The position numbers and the translations under genes are program-made. This document shows, piece by piece, positions 8,714-18,016 of a stretch of DNA of 37,456 bases. Under the pieces are notes generated by a model. The model ran no database searches, was not told where the DNA came from, and saw nothing but the letters and a program-made list of their open reading frames with translations. Origin of the DNA: QYOJ01 sp964449285 (GTDB lineage: Bacteria; Bacteroidota; Bacteroidia; Bacteroidales; FEN-979); NCBI GenBank assembly GCA_964449285.1, contig CAYUZX010000030.1, forward strand, positions 1-37,456, given 5' to 3'. How positions within the stretch are numbered: position 1 is the stretch's first letter; each line of letters opens with the position of its first letter.

Positions 8714-11700
8714 ATGAACAAGTGCCTCTTCCTGATCCTGGTGGGATTCATATTCTGCCAGGCCTCTTCTGCTCAACAGCATCCGGAGTCAAATGCATCA
8801 CTGAACGATACTGCCAGCTTTCCTTACTGGATCGAGATGATGCAGGATCCCTCTGTTAATTTCTTTCAGGTTGAACGTGCATTCGGCCTGTACTGGGAAA
8901 ACAAGCCTGTAACCCGAAGCAGCGGATGGAAAGTATATAAGCGTTGGGAGTACATGATGCAGAGCAGGGTAACTCCTGATGGGACCCGGCCGGCTCCTGA
9001 CGAAGTATTCGATGCATACGAAACATTTACAGATAACACTGAATCAATCAGCGGTAATTGGATCTCCTACGGCCCTTCCCTCATTCCCTCTCCGGGACCT
9101 CCGGGATACATCGGATTAGGGCGTTTGAATGTTATTGGCTTTCACCCGACTGTCGCCAATACCCTCTTTGTTGGATCCCCTTCCGGCGGCTTTTGGAAAA
9201 CCACTGACGGTGGTCTGAATTGGATTACTACCACCGATACGTTGCCAACACTTGGCGTTTCAGCCATTGTTGCTGATTATAACAATCCGTTAAAGATCCT
9301 CATTGGGTCAGGCGACCGTGATGCAGGAGACGCTCCAGGATTGGGCGTTTTTAAAAGTCTGGACGGTGGATTAACCTGGTCTTCATCCAATGCCGGAATG
9401 GGAAATAAAACAGTTGGAAAGATCATTCAACACCCAACAACCGCTACCATTTTCCTGGCTGCTACCAGTGGAGGCATTTATCGGTCTACCGACGGGGGAT
9501 CTTCCTGGACACTTTCCGTGAGTGGAAATTTCAAGGATATCTGCTTCAATCCCAACGATCCCAACATCGTTTACGCCGCCAAAAATGCCGATTTCTACCG
9601 TTCCACCAACAACGGGGCTTCGTTTACACAAATCACAGCCGGACTCACAACCGGGCAACGAGGAACCATCGCAGTAACTGCTGCCAACCCCAACTATGTC
9701 TATTTCGTTCAGTCAAATCCCTCATCCGGATTTAAAGGACTTTACCGCTCGACCGATGCCGGATTATCTTTCTCAACGCGCTCTACCTCTCCCAACATCC
9801 TCGACTGGTCATGTAACGGAAGCAATACTGGGGGACAAGGGTGGTATGACCTTGCCCTTGCAGCCGACCCCACCAATGCTGAAACCATCTATGTGGGGGG
9901 TGTCAATGTATGGAAATCCACCAACGGGGGATCCACCTGGGCAATCAACTCCCACTGGTATGGTGGTTGCGGAGTTGCGGAAGTACATGCCGACTGTCAC
10001 TTCCTCACTTACTCTCCCGTAAACGGAGCCTTATGGGCCTGTAACGACGGGGGCCTCTACTTCACCCTAAATGGAGGAACCAATTGGACTGACCGGACCG
10101 TGACCATGACAATTGGACAAATCTATAAACTCGGCCAGAGCCAAACTGTTAAAGAGAAGGTGATTAATGGTTTTCAGGACAACGGCACCTATACCTATAA
10201 CGCCTCAGGCTGGGAACAGTCCGGTGGAGGCGACGGCATGGAATGCGCTGTTGACTATACCAATGCATCTTATACTTACTATACGATTTACTATGGCGAT
10301 ATCTACCGGTTATATAACAACGGGAATGACCTGCACATAGCGGGAAACGGGACTTTCGGGATCACTGAGAGCGGGGCATGGATCACGCCGTTCATACTTA
10401 GTGAATCCGATGTCAAGATGATGTTTGTGGGGTATAAAAATGTTTGGCGATGCAATGATGTCAGAACCAACAACACCCTCACCTGGACCAAGATCTCCAA
10501 CAACCTGGCAGGAAGCAACAGCAGCAACATGGCGGTCCTTGAACAATCACCGGCCAATACCAGTACTCTTTATGCCGCAAGGTACGACAGCAAATTGTTT
10601 CGAACCGACAACTGTTTGGCAGGTAGTCCTACGTGGACCGATCTTACCTCTTTTCTCCCTGCAGGAGGTGTTCCGTCTGATCTCGAAGCACATCCCACAG
10701 ATCCCAACACAGTTTATATGACACTGGGAAATTATATTTACAAATCCACTAACAAAGGGCAATCCTGGTCAAACATTTCGGGGAACCTTCCGGTGATCCA
10801 CATGAGCAGCGTCGTTTACTATAAGAATTCGAACGAGGGATTGTATGTAGGTACCGATGCCGGAGTCTATTATAAAGATCAGAATACCGGTACCTGGATC
10901 CCATTCAGGACCGGCCTTCCTATCAGTGCGGAAATAACGGAACTTGAAATCTACTACGACAACGACTCTATAAGTGCCGATGTGATCAGGGCAAGCACTT
11001 ACGGCAGAGGACTTTGGGGATCAGATATGTACGTCCCCTATTCGGTTGATTTTTCAGCTGATTCGACTACCATCTGTCAAAACCTGAGCGTGGATTTCAC
11101 TGACCTCTCTTCCGGATCGCCCACTGCCTGGAGCTGGTCATTTCCAGGAGGGACTCCATCCACATCCACGCTGCAAAATCCTCAGGATATCGAATACGGA
11201 TCTACCGGGACTTACAATGTAACCCTTACCACTACCTGGAACACTTATGTAACTTCGATGACCAAAAACAATTACATCACAGTTGATTCATTACCGGATA
11301 CACCGGGCATACCAGAGGGCGACACGCTATTGTGCCAAAACAATGCGAACACCCTCTACACCATTAATTCTGCCGCCAATGCCATCTCCTATACCTGGCA
11401 ACTCACTCCTGACACTGCCGGAGTGCTTACGGTTTCCGACACATCAGTGGTCATCGACTGGGCCAATAGCTGGAGCGGTTATGCCGAACTCGCTGCCCAG
11501 GCTAACGGAACTTGCGGGGCCGGTTCCTTCTCTCCTGCACTCCAGATCCATGTCAGGCCTTTCCCTAATCAGCCAGCTGCACCCTCAGGGCCCACCCCCT
11601 TGTGCCAGGGGTCAGATAATACTTCTTATTCTACCAGCCATGCTTTGTATGCCCTTAGCTATTCATGGGATCTCTCCCCGGTAACGGCAGGCGCCATCGC

Positions 11701-12331
11701 AGGAACCGATACCATTGGCACCGTTACCTGGAGCAGTTCGTTTACCGGAACTGCATCCGTAGTGGTGAAGGGTATAAATGAATGTAATGAAAGTAGCTGG
11801 TCAGATCCATTCGACATAGCCGTGAACGAACATCCAGTAGTGAACCTTGGAGAGGATACCACAGTCACATATATCCAACCCCTAACCCTGGATGCCGAAA
11901 ATCCCGGATCAACTTATCTTTGGTCAACAGGTGCTACTACTCAAACCATCGATGCTTCCTATAGCGGAAGTCCACTTGTGACGTATTGGGTCGAAGTCGC
12001 CGCCAACTCTTGTTCAGACGGCGATACAATCATTGTCACTTATATCGATCCTGTTTTCATCATGGAACAGGATCATGGGATCCGGGTAAGTATCATCCCA
12101 AATCCCAATGACGGCGACTTTGTTTTGGATATCACATCCGAGAATCCTGGTAAGTTTTCAATCGAGATCACTGATTTGACAGGAAGAGTAGTGGTTGAGC
12201 GAAAAGAAATAAATATCACCAGTAAACTTAACATTGATATCTCGATCCCCCTGGCGAAGGATGGAGTCTATCTTCTCAAGCTGAAGTCAGAAGAAAACCT
12301 GCTGGTCGAAAAAGTCCTGGTTTTTAATTAA
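8714..12331 (+). CDS. Secreted Asp-box (VPS10/sortilin-like) beta-propeller protein with PKD modules and T9SS sorting domain
   Basis: A protein of 1205 residues with a signal peptide (MNKCLFLILVGFIFCQASSAQ). Residues about 115-775 hold at least eight Asp-box/BNR-type repeats (GFWKTTDGGLNW, VFKSLDGGLTW, IYRSTDGGSSW, FYRSTNNGASF, LYRSTDAGLSF, VWKSTNGGSTW, LYFTLNGGTNW, YIYKSTNKGQSW), which predict a sortilin/VPS10-like or sialidase-like propeller. Then come a PKD domain (about 780-860, AWSWSFPGG), two PKD-like modules (865-960, 960-1045), an Ig-like segment, and a T9SS sorting domain (IPNPNDGDF ... GVYLLKL). Such propellers occur in glycan-binding or glycan-cleaving proteins, but no sialidase catalytic set was identified, so enzyme activity should not be assumed. 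It is probably a surface or released T9SS cargo. Confidence 0.85.
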   Translation: MNKCLFLILVGFIFCQASSAQQHPESNASLNDTASFPYWIEMMQDPSVNFFQVERAFGLYWENKPVTRSSGWKVYKRWEYMMQSRVTPDGTRPAPDEVFDAYETFTDNTESISGNWISYGPSLIPSPGPPGYIGLGRLNVIGFHPTVANTLFVGSPSGGFWKTTDGGLNWITTTDTLPTLGVSAIVADYNNPLKILIGSGDRDAGDAPGLGVFKSLDGGLTWSSSNAGMGNKTVGKIIQHPTTATIFLAATSGGIYRSTDGGSSWTLSVSGNFKDICFNPNDPNIVYAAKNADFYRSTNNGASFTQITAGLTTGQRGTIAVTAANPNYVYFVQSNPSSGFKGLYRSTDAGLSFSTRSTSPNILDWSCNGSNTGGQGWYDLALAADPTNAETIYVGGVNVWKSTNGGSTWAINSHWYGGCGVAEVHADCHFLTYSPVNGALWACNDGGLYFTLNGGTNWTDRTVTMTIGQIYKLGQSQTVKEKVINGFQDNGTYTYNASGWEQSGGGDGMECAVDYTNASYTYYTIYYGDIYRLYNNGNDLHIAGNGTFGITESGAWITPFILSESDVKMMFVGYKNVWRCNDVRTNNTLTWTKISNNLAGSNSSNMAVLEQSPANTSTLYAARYDSKLFRTDNCLAGSPTWTDLTSFLPAGGVPSDLEAHPTDPNTVYMTLGNYIYKSTNKGQSWSNISGNLPVIHMSSVVYYKNSNEGLYVGTDAGVYYKDQNTGTWIPFRTGLPISAEITELEIYYDNDSISADVIRASTYGRGLWGSDMYVPYSVDFSADSTTICQNLSVDFTDLSSGSPTAWSWSFPGGTPSTSTLQNPQDIEYGSTGTYNVTLTTTWNTYVTSMTKNNYITVDSLPDTPGIPEGDTLLCQNNANTLYTINSAANAISYTWQLTPDTAGVLTVSDTSVVIDWANSWSGYAELAAQANGTCGAGSFSPALQIHVRPFPNQPAAPSGPTPLCQGSDNTSYSTSHALYALSYSWDLSPVTAGAIAGTDTIGTVTWSSSFTGTASVVVKGINECNESSWSDPFDIAVNEHPVVNLGEDTTVTYIQPLTLDAENPGSTYLWSTGATTQTIDASYSGSPLVTYWVEVAANSCSDGDTIIVTYIDPVFIMEQDHGIRVSIIPNPNDGDFVLDITSENPGKFSIEITDLTGRVVVERKEINITSKLNIDISIPLAKDGVYLLKLKSEENLLVEKVLVFN

Positions 12332-12415
12332 TTCTTTTTCACTTGAATGCAACCCTTCGATCCTTTTTTTGGTCATTATTAAGACCTTCGGAAGTAGAAG
12401 ACAAATCAATCTGCT

Positions 12416-15400
12416 ATGAAAAATTATTCGATATATTTATCTCTTTTCTTCTTTTTATTCTTCTCCCTCTCAGGCTTTTCCCAAAATCTGCCTCATTTTC
12501 CAAAGATTACTCCGGCTGGAAAAGGCAACGTGAATACCCGTATCGACAACATGGGATACTGGGATTTGATGGCCCGAATGGGTTATGTGGAGGTGAATCC
12601 ATGGCGTATTATACCACAAGCAGTCAAAGGCTCCTCCATGATCCTGGCAGATGGCTTATTCGTTCAGGATTCGCCGGATGTGGCGATAACGACCAGCGGT
12701 GCAACTACACAGAGTGAAAATTCCATCTTCATCGATCCGGAAGACGAATCCATCCTGTTGAACTCCAACAACTCCAGCGACTGGAACGGCTCCTACGCCC
12801 AGAACCTATATGGCTGCGACCGTTACTTGTCCTTCGATGCTGCCTCTACCTGGGGAGGTTCCATCTTTGGTGTTGGCCAGACCAACAGCGGGGATCCGGC
12901 AACAGCTATCGGCCGCAACGGATGGTGGTATGTGGGGAAGATCAATAATGGCAGGGGGCAGTCTGTAGCCTATTCCACAAATCAGGGTCAGAGCTGGACC
13001 GATGTTGTGGTTGCTCACGTAGTTGGAGGTTTCGGAGACCTCCTGGATAAAAATCATCTCTGGATCGACAATTCAGAAGATAGTCCCTACCAAGGATACC
13101 TTTATGCCGCCTGGTCCTGTTATGTAGACGGATCTCCCAACCAGAATCAGATTGAGATTGCACGTTCCACCGACCAGGGTATCTCCTGGTCGATCCCCAC
13201 CGGGATCAGCCACCATGTTAATGCCGTAAAACACAACCAGGGGGTGAATATCCAGACAGGGCCCAACGGAGAGGTCTATGCAACATGGATCATATATGAT
13301 ACGTGGCCTTCTGATGAAACAGCCATCGGTTTTGCCAAATCGCTGGATGGTGGCGAAACCTGGGTTCCGGGGAACCGCATCCTTTCAAATATCAAAGGCA
13401 TCCGGGCAAGTGGTACGAGCAAGGATATGCGTGTAGCCTCATTCCCAGTGATGACTGTAGATCTGAGTAGCGGCCCAAACCATGGTAACCTGTATGTTGT
13501 ATGGGCCAACATCGGAGTGCCGGGCATCAACACCGGCACCGATATCGACATATACATGATCTCCTCTTCCAATCTGGGCGATACCTGGTCGACACCTGTA
13601 CGCGTGAACCAGGACCTTTCAGGTTTGGGCAAACAACATTTCCTGCCATGGATTACCTGCGATCCCATGAATGGAAACCTCTGTGTCATCTATTATGATG
13701 ATCGGAATGTAGACAGTACCATGCTTGAGACCTGGGTCTCTTACTCTTACGATGCCGGGAATAGCTGGACCGATTTTAAGGTCTCCGATGTCGCTTTTAC
13801 ACCGGCACCCATTCCCGGGATGGCAGCCGATTATTTCGGCGACTATATTGGGATCAAGGCATTAAACATGAAGGTTTATCCGATATGGACTGACAATCGG
13901 GCAGGCAATGCACTTACTTACGTCTCCGCCTTTGACCTGGGTCCCCCTCCCGGGCAGCCCTATGTATCCTATTACTCCAATGAACTTACACGCATCCCTG
14001 AAGATCTTCCACAAACGTTGAATTTCAGTGACTCCCTGCACTTGAGCCTGGGATTGAAAAATATTGGAGACCAGCCTGCCGTTGACCTTTCGGCTGTTCT
14101 TTCTGTTACATCGCCATACATTACCATCACCGATTCTACTGAGTTCTATGCCACGATGCAGGCTGAAGAGATCAAGATCATTCCAAACGGATATGCGTTC
14201 AAGGTCTCCGATACCATCCCCGACGGCATCAAAGTGAAGTTCACGGTAACTGTCAGCAGCCCCGATACCACTTGGAAAAGTCACTTCTCCATCGAATCCC
14301 ATGCCCCATCGTTACGGATCATCAGGTTGGTGATTGATGACAAAAACGGAGGAAATAACAATGGCAGGCTGGATCCGGGAGAGACCGCTGAAATCAGGAT
14401 CACCACCGCCAACTATGGCGACTTCCCCTGCCTCAACACCTATGGACTGCTCTCCAGTGAATCATCCTTTATTACGATACTTAACGACAGCTCGTACCTT
14501 GATACCCTTGTTGATCTCGCTCCCAAAACAGCTATTTTCTCCCTCTCCGTAGATGATGAAGCTCCAACTGGAGCAGGGATATTCCTGGATTACAGGGCGA
14601 TGTCAGGACTTTACCACGCCGATGCCTCATTCTTGCAGACCATCGGAATCATTGTAGAAGACTGGGAGACGAACACCTTTTTCAAGTTTCCCTGGCGCCG
14701 TACCGGGAACAAGCCATGGACAATTACAACTGTTAACCCATATGAAGGGATTTATTGCGCCACCACTGTTGTGCTTGGTGATGACCAATCATCCATCCTG
14801 GATGTAGACTATCTTGCTGGTGTCAACGACAGTATATCTTTTTACCGGAGGGTCTCTTCTGAACCCGATTATGATTTTCTTCACTTCTACATCGATGGTG
14901 TGCTTCAGGGAAGCTGGTCGGGTGATGTCCCCTGGGGCCGTGTTGCATTCCCAGTTGAGGCAGGCGCCCATAACTTCAAATGGAAATACATCAAGGATAT
15001 CTACCTGGGTTTAGGCCTGGATAAAGCATGGATAGATTTTATTGATTTCCCCCCGCCAATATTACCCGATATGGATGCCGGTCCGGATGGCTTTGTCTGC
15101 AGCGAGTCACCTTATCAACTCAACGGAATGGCTTCAGGGTACGACAGCCTTCAATGGACATCTAAAGGAGATGGCATCTTCAGCAACGATACCATTCTCA
15201 ATCCACTCTATTATCCCGGGACGAATGATATCCTCTCCGGCGAAGTAACGTTGTTGCTTCGCGGGTTTGTGGAGTATGGCAGTGCCGTAAACAGCATGAT
15301 CCTGTCAATCGGTGAGACTCCTGATGTCTCAATCCTTGTAGACCCAAAAGACACCCTCTGCTCCTGGCAATCAGGAACTCTTTCGGTAGAAGAAATCCCG

Positions 15401-15841
15401 AACATCTCTTATCTTTGGACCCCAGGTGGTTATACCACTCCCTCCATTCTAATCGATACCGCTGTAGCCGGTGGAATCGGAACGACCCGATTTAAGGTAA
15501 TTGCAAGCAATTCAGATGGCTGTTCAACCACCGACTCTGTTAACGTCACCTTTAAGGATTGTACTGTAATTGAGGATCTCTTGAACCATTTCAGCTATTC
15601 CGCTTCACCCAACCCTTCCAATGGTGAGTTTGACATCCGGATTCATGTACCCGACCGGGAGATTATCTCCTGGAACATCCGCTCATCCGGGAACCAGGTT
15701 CTTTTGGAAGAGAAAGATATCGCCATACAGGGATCCTATATCCGGCATCTGGATATCCGGCATCTGGCATCAGGGATTTATTTTCTGGAGATCGAAAGGG
15801 AAGCCGGGAAGGTAACGGAAAAGATAATTCTGTCCAGGTAA
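12416..15841 (+). CDS. Secreted sialidase-like (BNR/Asp-box) propeller protein with T9SS sorting domain
   Basis: A protein of 1141 residues. The signal peptide (MKNYSIYLSLFFFLFFSLSGFSQ) fixes the start at 12416. The first ~500 residues form a sialidase-like propeller with Asp-box repeats (SVAYSTNQGQSWTDV, IARSTDQGISW, FAKSLDGGETW, MISSSNLGDTW, VSYSYDAGNSW). A beta-sandwich segment carries the calcium-site-like motif NNGRLDPGETAEI near 645, followed by a probable jelly-roll module (about 745-880), Ig-like modules including YLWTPGGYTTP, and a T9SS sorting domain (ASPNPSNGEF ... GIYFLEI). The Ig-like module resembles that of the Omp28-like protein at the window start. No catalytic Arg triad or Tyr/Glu pair was assigned, so exo-sialidase activity is only a possibility. 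No promoter box is visible in the 84-base space before it; it may be co-transcribed with the upstream propeller gene. Confidence 0.85.
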   Translation: MKNYSIYLSLFFFLFFSLSGFSQNLPHFPKITPAGKGNVNTRIDNMGYWDLMARMGYVEVNPWRIIPQAVKGSSMILADGLFVQDSPDVAITTSGATTQSENSIFIDPEDESILLNSNNSSDWNGSYAQNLYGCDRYLSFDAASTWGGSIFGVGQTNSGDPATAIGRNGWWYVGKINNGRGQSVAYSTNQGQSWTDVVVAHVVGGFGDLLDKNHLWIDNSEDSPYQGYLYAAWSCYVDGSPNQNQIEIARSTDQGISWSIPTGISHHVNAVKHNQGVNIQTGPNGEVYATWIIYDTWPSDETAIGFAKSLDGGETWVPGNRILSNIKGIRASGTSKDMRVASFPVMTVDLSSGPNHGNLYVVWANIGVPGINTGTDIDIYMISSSNLGDTWSTPVRVNQDLSGLGKQHFLPWITCDPMNGNLCVIYYDDRNVDSTMLETWVSYSYDAGNSWTDFKVSDVAFTPAPIPGMAADYFGDYIGIKALNMKVYPIWTDNRAGNALTYVSAFDLGPPPGQPYVSYYSNELTRIPEDLPQTLNFSDSLHLSLGLKNIGDQPAVDLSAVLSVTSPYITITDSTEFYATMQAEEIKIIPNGYAFKVSDTIPDGIKVKFTVTVSSPDTTWKSHFSIESHAPSLRIIRLVIDDKNGGNNNGRLDPGETAEIRITTANYGDFPCLNTYGLLSSESSFITILNDSSYLDTLVDLAPKTAIFSLSVDDEAPTGAGIFLDYRAMSGLYHADASFLQTIGIIVEDWETNTFFKFPWRRTGNKPWTITTVNPYEGIYCATTVVLGDDQSSILDVDYLAGVNDSISFYRRVSSEPDYDFLHFYIDGVLQGSWSGDVPWGRVAFPVEAGAHNFKWKYIKDIYLGLGLDKAWIDFIDFPPPILPDMDAGPDGFVCSESPYQLNGMASGYDSLQWTSKGDGIFSNDTILNPLYYPGTNDILSGEVTLLLRGFVEYGSAVNSMILSIGETPDVSILVDPKDTLCSWQSGTLSVEEIPNISYLWTPGGYTTPSILIDTAVAGGIGTTRFKVIASNSDGCSTTDSVNVTFKDCTVIEDLLNHFSYSASPNPSNGEFDIRIHVPDREIISWNIRSSGNQVLLEEKDIAIQGSYIRHLDIRHLASGIYFLEIEREAGKVTEKIILSR

Positions 15842-15859
15842 TTGCTTTGCATAGCAATT
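15840..15859. terminator. Weak hairpin between convergent genes
   Basis: A 7-bp perfect stem (AATTGCT with AGCAATT) with a 6-nt loop lies between the converging propeller and EamA genes. No T run follows on the + strand, so terminator function is uncertain. Confidence 0.35.
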
Positions 15860-15878
15860 GTTCTTGATCCACCTTTAC

Positions 15879-16790
15879 TTACAAAAAAAACAGCGCCACA
15901 CCTCCTACAGCTATAATGGCTCCCGTAATCTCCTTAAGGGATACGTTCTCTTTCAGGAAGATAGCTGAAGGGGCAATGATAAGCACCGGAACGATAGACA
16001 TCAATGTGGCGGCGACACCGGCAGAAGCATATTTCACAGCAATGAGCGAGAACGAAACTCCCAGGAAGGGGCCGAAAAATGCCCCTAGTGACATCTGAAG
16101 CATCGATTTCCGGAAGGTTAGCGCCAAAAATACATCACGCCACCGTCGGAGGATTGTAAAAATAAGAACAAATCCGAAGATTCCCGCGAGAACACGGATC
16201 TGGGAAGCTGCAAAAGCATCGTACTCCTGCATGCCGAACTTACTGAGAACCAGCCCAGTTCCTTGTCCTATTGATCCTCCCAGTGCAAGCAGTACACCCA
16301 CCATAGGAAAACCAACTTTGAACCGGTTGAACATCCCTTTCTGGCTGGAGCGATCGGCCTTTTTCAATATAACCAGTGAGATCCCGGCCATCGTCACCAT
16401 CATGCCAAACCAGTTTTGTAGGGTAAGGGTCTCACCGAGGATGATCCAGCTGATAAGTGCGGTAAAAAGAGGTGTAAGTGACATGATAAGCATGGATACC
16501 CGGGCGCCGATCATTACAAAGGCCTGGAAGAGGCATAGATCACCGATAACAAAGCCTACCAGCCCGGAGATAAAAAGGTAGAACCACGCTTCCGCCGATG
16601 CGTCAACGGGAAAAAAATACCCCCTGTAGAAGAGGGTAAATGTGCTTAATAAAAGAAAGCCGAGGATCAGCCGGAGCAGGTTAAGAACGAGTGAGCCGAT
16701 CTTCCTGCCGGCGGCTTCAAATGCCAGGGCTGTGACAGTCCAGAAAGCTGCTGTAATCAATGCAGCTATTTCTCCCCAGTGTGAATTCAT
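15879..16790 (-). CDS. EamA/DMT-family transporter
   Basis: A protein of 303 residues with about ten predicted membrane segments in two EamA repeats (roughly 1-145 and 165-303), the usual layout and length for drug/metabolite-type permeases in the inner membrane. Typical features are the Pro/Gly-rich membrane helices and the segment FVIGDLCLFQAFVMIG of the first repeat. The substrate cannot be predicted. The start overlaps the stop of the EnvC-like gene by 4 bases, so it is translationally coupled as the last gene of the envelope operon. It may have no direct role with those genes. Confidence 0.9.
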   Translation of the reverse strand: MNSHWGEIAALITAAFWTVTALAFEAAGRKIGSLVLNLLRLILGFLLLSTFTLFYRGYFFPVDASAEAWFYLFISGLVGFVIGDLCLFQAFVMIGARVSMLIMSLTPLFTALISWIILGETLTLQNWFGMMVTMAGISLVILKKADRSSQKGMFNRFKVGFPMVGVLLALGGSIGQGTGLVLSKFGMQEYDAFAASQIRVLAGIFGFVLIFTILRRWRDVFLALTFRKSMLQMSLGAFFGPFLGVSFSLIAVKYASAGVAATLMSIVPVLIIAPSAIFLKENVSLKEITGAIIAVGGVALFFL

Positions 16791-18016
16791 CTGTTGCTGA
16801 GCCAGTCTTGTGGATTCATAATCGTTTTTGCCTGCCAGACCTGGAAGTTTATTTCTGATTTCCCCTCGTCCCGATCGTAATGTGCCCTTCCGATAACCTG
16901 GCCGGTTACCACATTCTGACCGCCCGTAACCGTTACTTCATCAAGATTTGAATAAACAGTAAGGTAATCGCCATGACGCAGCATCACCACCTTATTCAGG
17001 TTTGGGATGGAAAGAACTTTACTGACGACACCATTGAAAATTGCTTTAACAGAGGCACTCTGACTCGTCATGATGTCGATCCCGTTATTGTTCACCTTCA
17101 CATACTTCAGCACAGGATGTTGATGCTCCCCAAAAGTAGAGGTGACTACTCCCTGGTCGGTAGGCCATGGAAGCCGCCCTTTATTAGCGGCAAAGTTTGA
17201 TGAGAGACGTATCTCTGCCGCTTTAACGCCGGCATCCCTGGTTTTATCTGAAGCCCTTGCTCGTGCCTCTTCCGCCAGGATACGCTCAATCTCTTGCTGC
17301 AACTTCTGTAACGCCTTCTGATTCGTACGTAACGTTGCTATAAGCTGCTTTTCCTTTTTTGAGAGATCCTGAACCGTTCTGTCTTTCAGTTGTTTCTCTT
17401 TGTTGAGTTTCGATTTTTCTGTCGACTCCGACTCTGCCAGCTTTAGCTTTTCAGCCCTCGAAAGTTCCAATGCATGCATCTGTTTACTCAGCGCTACCTG
17501 CGCTTCACGGATACGCTCAGCCTGTTTTCGGCGATATGCCGTATACTGCTGATAATACTTTAACCTTTGATAGGCCTGGTTAAAATCCCTGGCTGAAAAG
17601 ATAAATAGCAACTTATTCTGGGCCTTTGTTATCTTATATGCATAATAGATCATCCGTGCATACTCATCTTTCAGCTCCTTCAATTCCCGTGACCGTTTAT
17701 CGATCAGGTTCTGGTCTTCCCGAATCTTTCGATTCACACCATCAATCTCCTTGCCGATTGTATTTATCAACGTTTCCCGCTTTTTAATACGACTGCTCAG
17801 AAGTTGTAAATCGCGGAGTGAAGTCTCCTTGGTTTTTTTTGTCTGATCGAGAAGTTTGGAAGTATATTCTATCTCACTCTCCAGCTTCTGGCGGTTTTGA
17901 TTCAGCTCATCCTTGGTTGTTTGTGCGGATGATCCCAACCCAAAACACAGAAAAAGAGTAAACAGGGATACTATCAGGAACCGTTGGGCCGGATATGTAA
18001 CCAACTGGCGCTTCAT
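16787..18016 (-). CDS. EnvC-like murein hydrolase activator (coiled coil plus degenerate LytM/M23 domain)
   Basis: A protein of 409 residues with a signal peptide (about 1-31, ending near GSSAQ), a long coiled coil (about 35-255, rich in Lys, Glu and Gln) and a C-terminal LytM/M23 domain (about 283-405, LPWPTDQGVVTSTFG). The zinc ligands of active LytM enzymes are mostly lost: Asn311 replaces the first His (NNNGID), Asp314 remains, and the HxH motif reads Glu388-Ile-Asn390. This is the pattern of EnvC and NlpD, which do not cut peptidoglycan but activate amidases at the division site. Inferred role: periplasmic amidase activator in cell separation. Start and stop overlap the neighbours by 4 bases each, so it is coupled to DUF4292 and EamA. 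Confidence 0.85.
   Translation of the reverse strand: MKRQLVTYPAQRFLIVSLFTLFLCFGLGSSAQTTKDELNQNRQKLESEIEYTSKLLDQTKKTKETSLRDLQLLSSRIKKRETLINTIGKEIDGVNRKIREDQNLIDKRSRELKELKDEYARMIYYAYKITKAQNKLLFIFSARDFNQAYQRLKYYQQYTAYRRKQAERIREAQVALSKQMHALELSRAEKLKLAESESTEKSKLNKEKQLKDRTVQDLSKKEKQLIATLRTNQKALQKLQQEIERILAEEARARASDKTRDAGVKAAEIRLSSNFAANKGRLPWPTDQGVVTSTFGEHQHPVLKYVKVNNNGIDIMTSQSASVKAIFNGVVSKVLSIPNLNKVVMLRHGDYLTVYSNLDEVTVTGGQNVVTGQVIGRAHYDRDEGKSEINFQVWQAKTIMNPQDWLSNR

Noticed and set aside
8714..15841. Confirmed exo-sialidases
   Set aside because: Asp-box repeats show a propeller fold, but no catalytic residues of sialidases could be assigned.
15840..15859. Strong intrinsic terminator between convergent genes
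   Set aside because: The stem is only 7 bp and no T run follows on the + strand; kept as a low-confidence hairpin.
16787..18016. Active M23 endopeptidase
   Set aside because: The zinc-binding His residues are replaced, leaving mainly Asp314; activator function is more likely.
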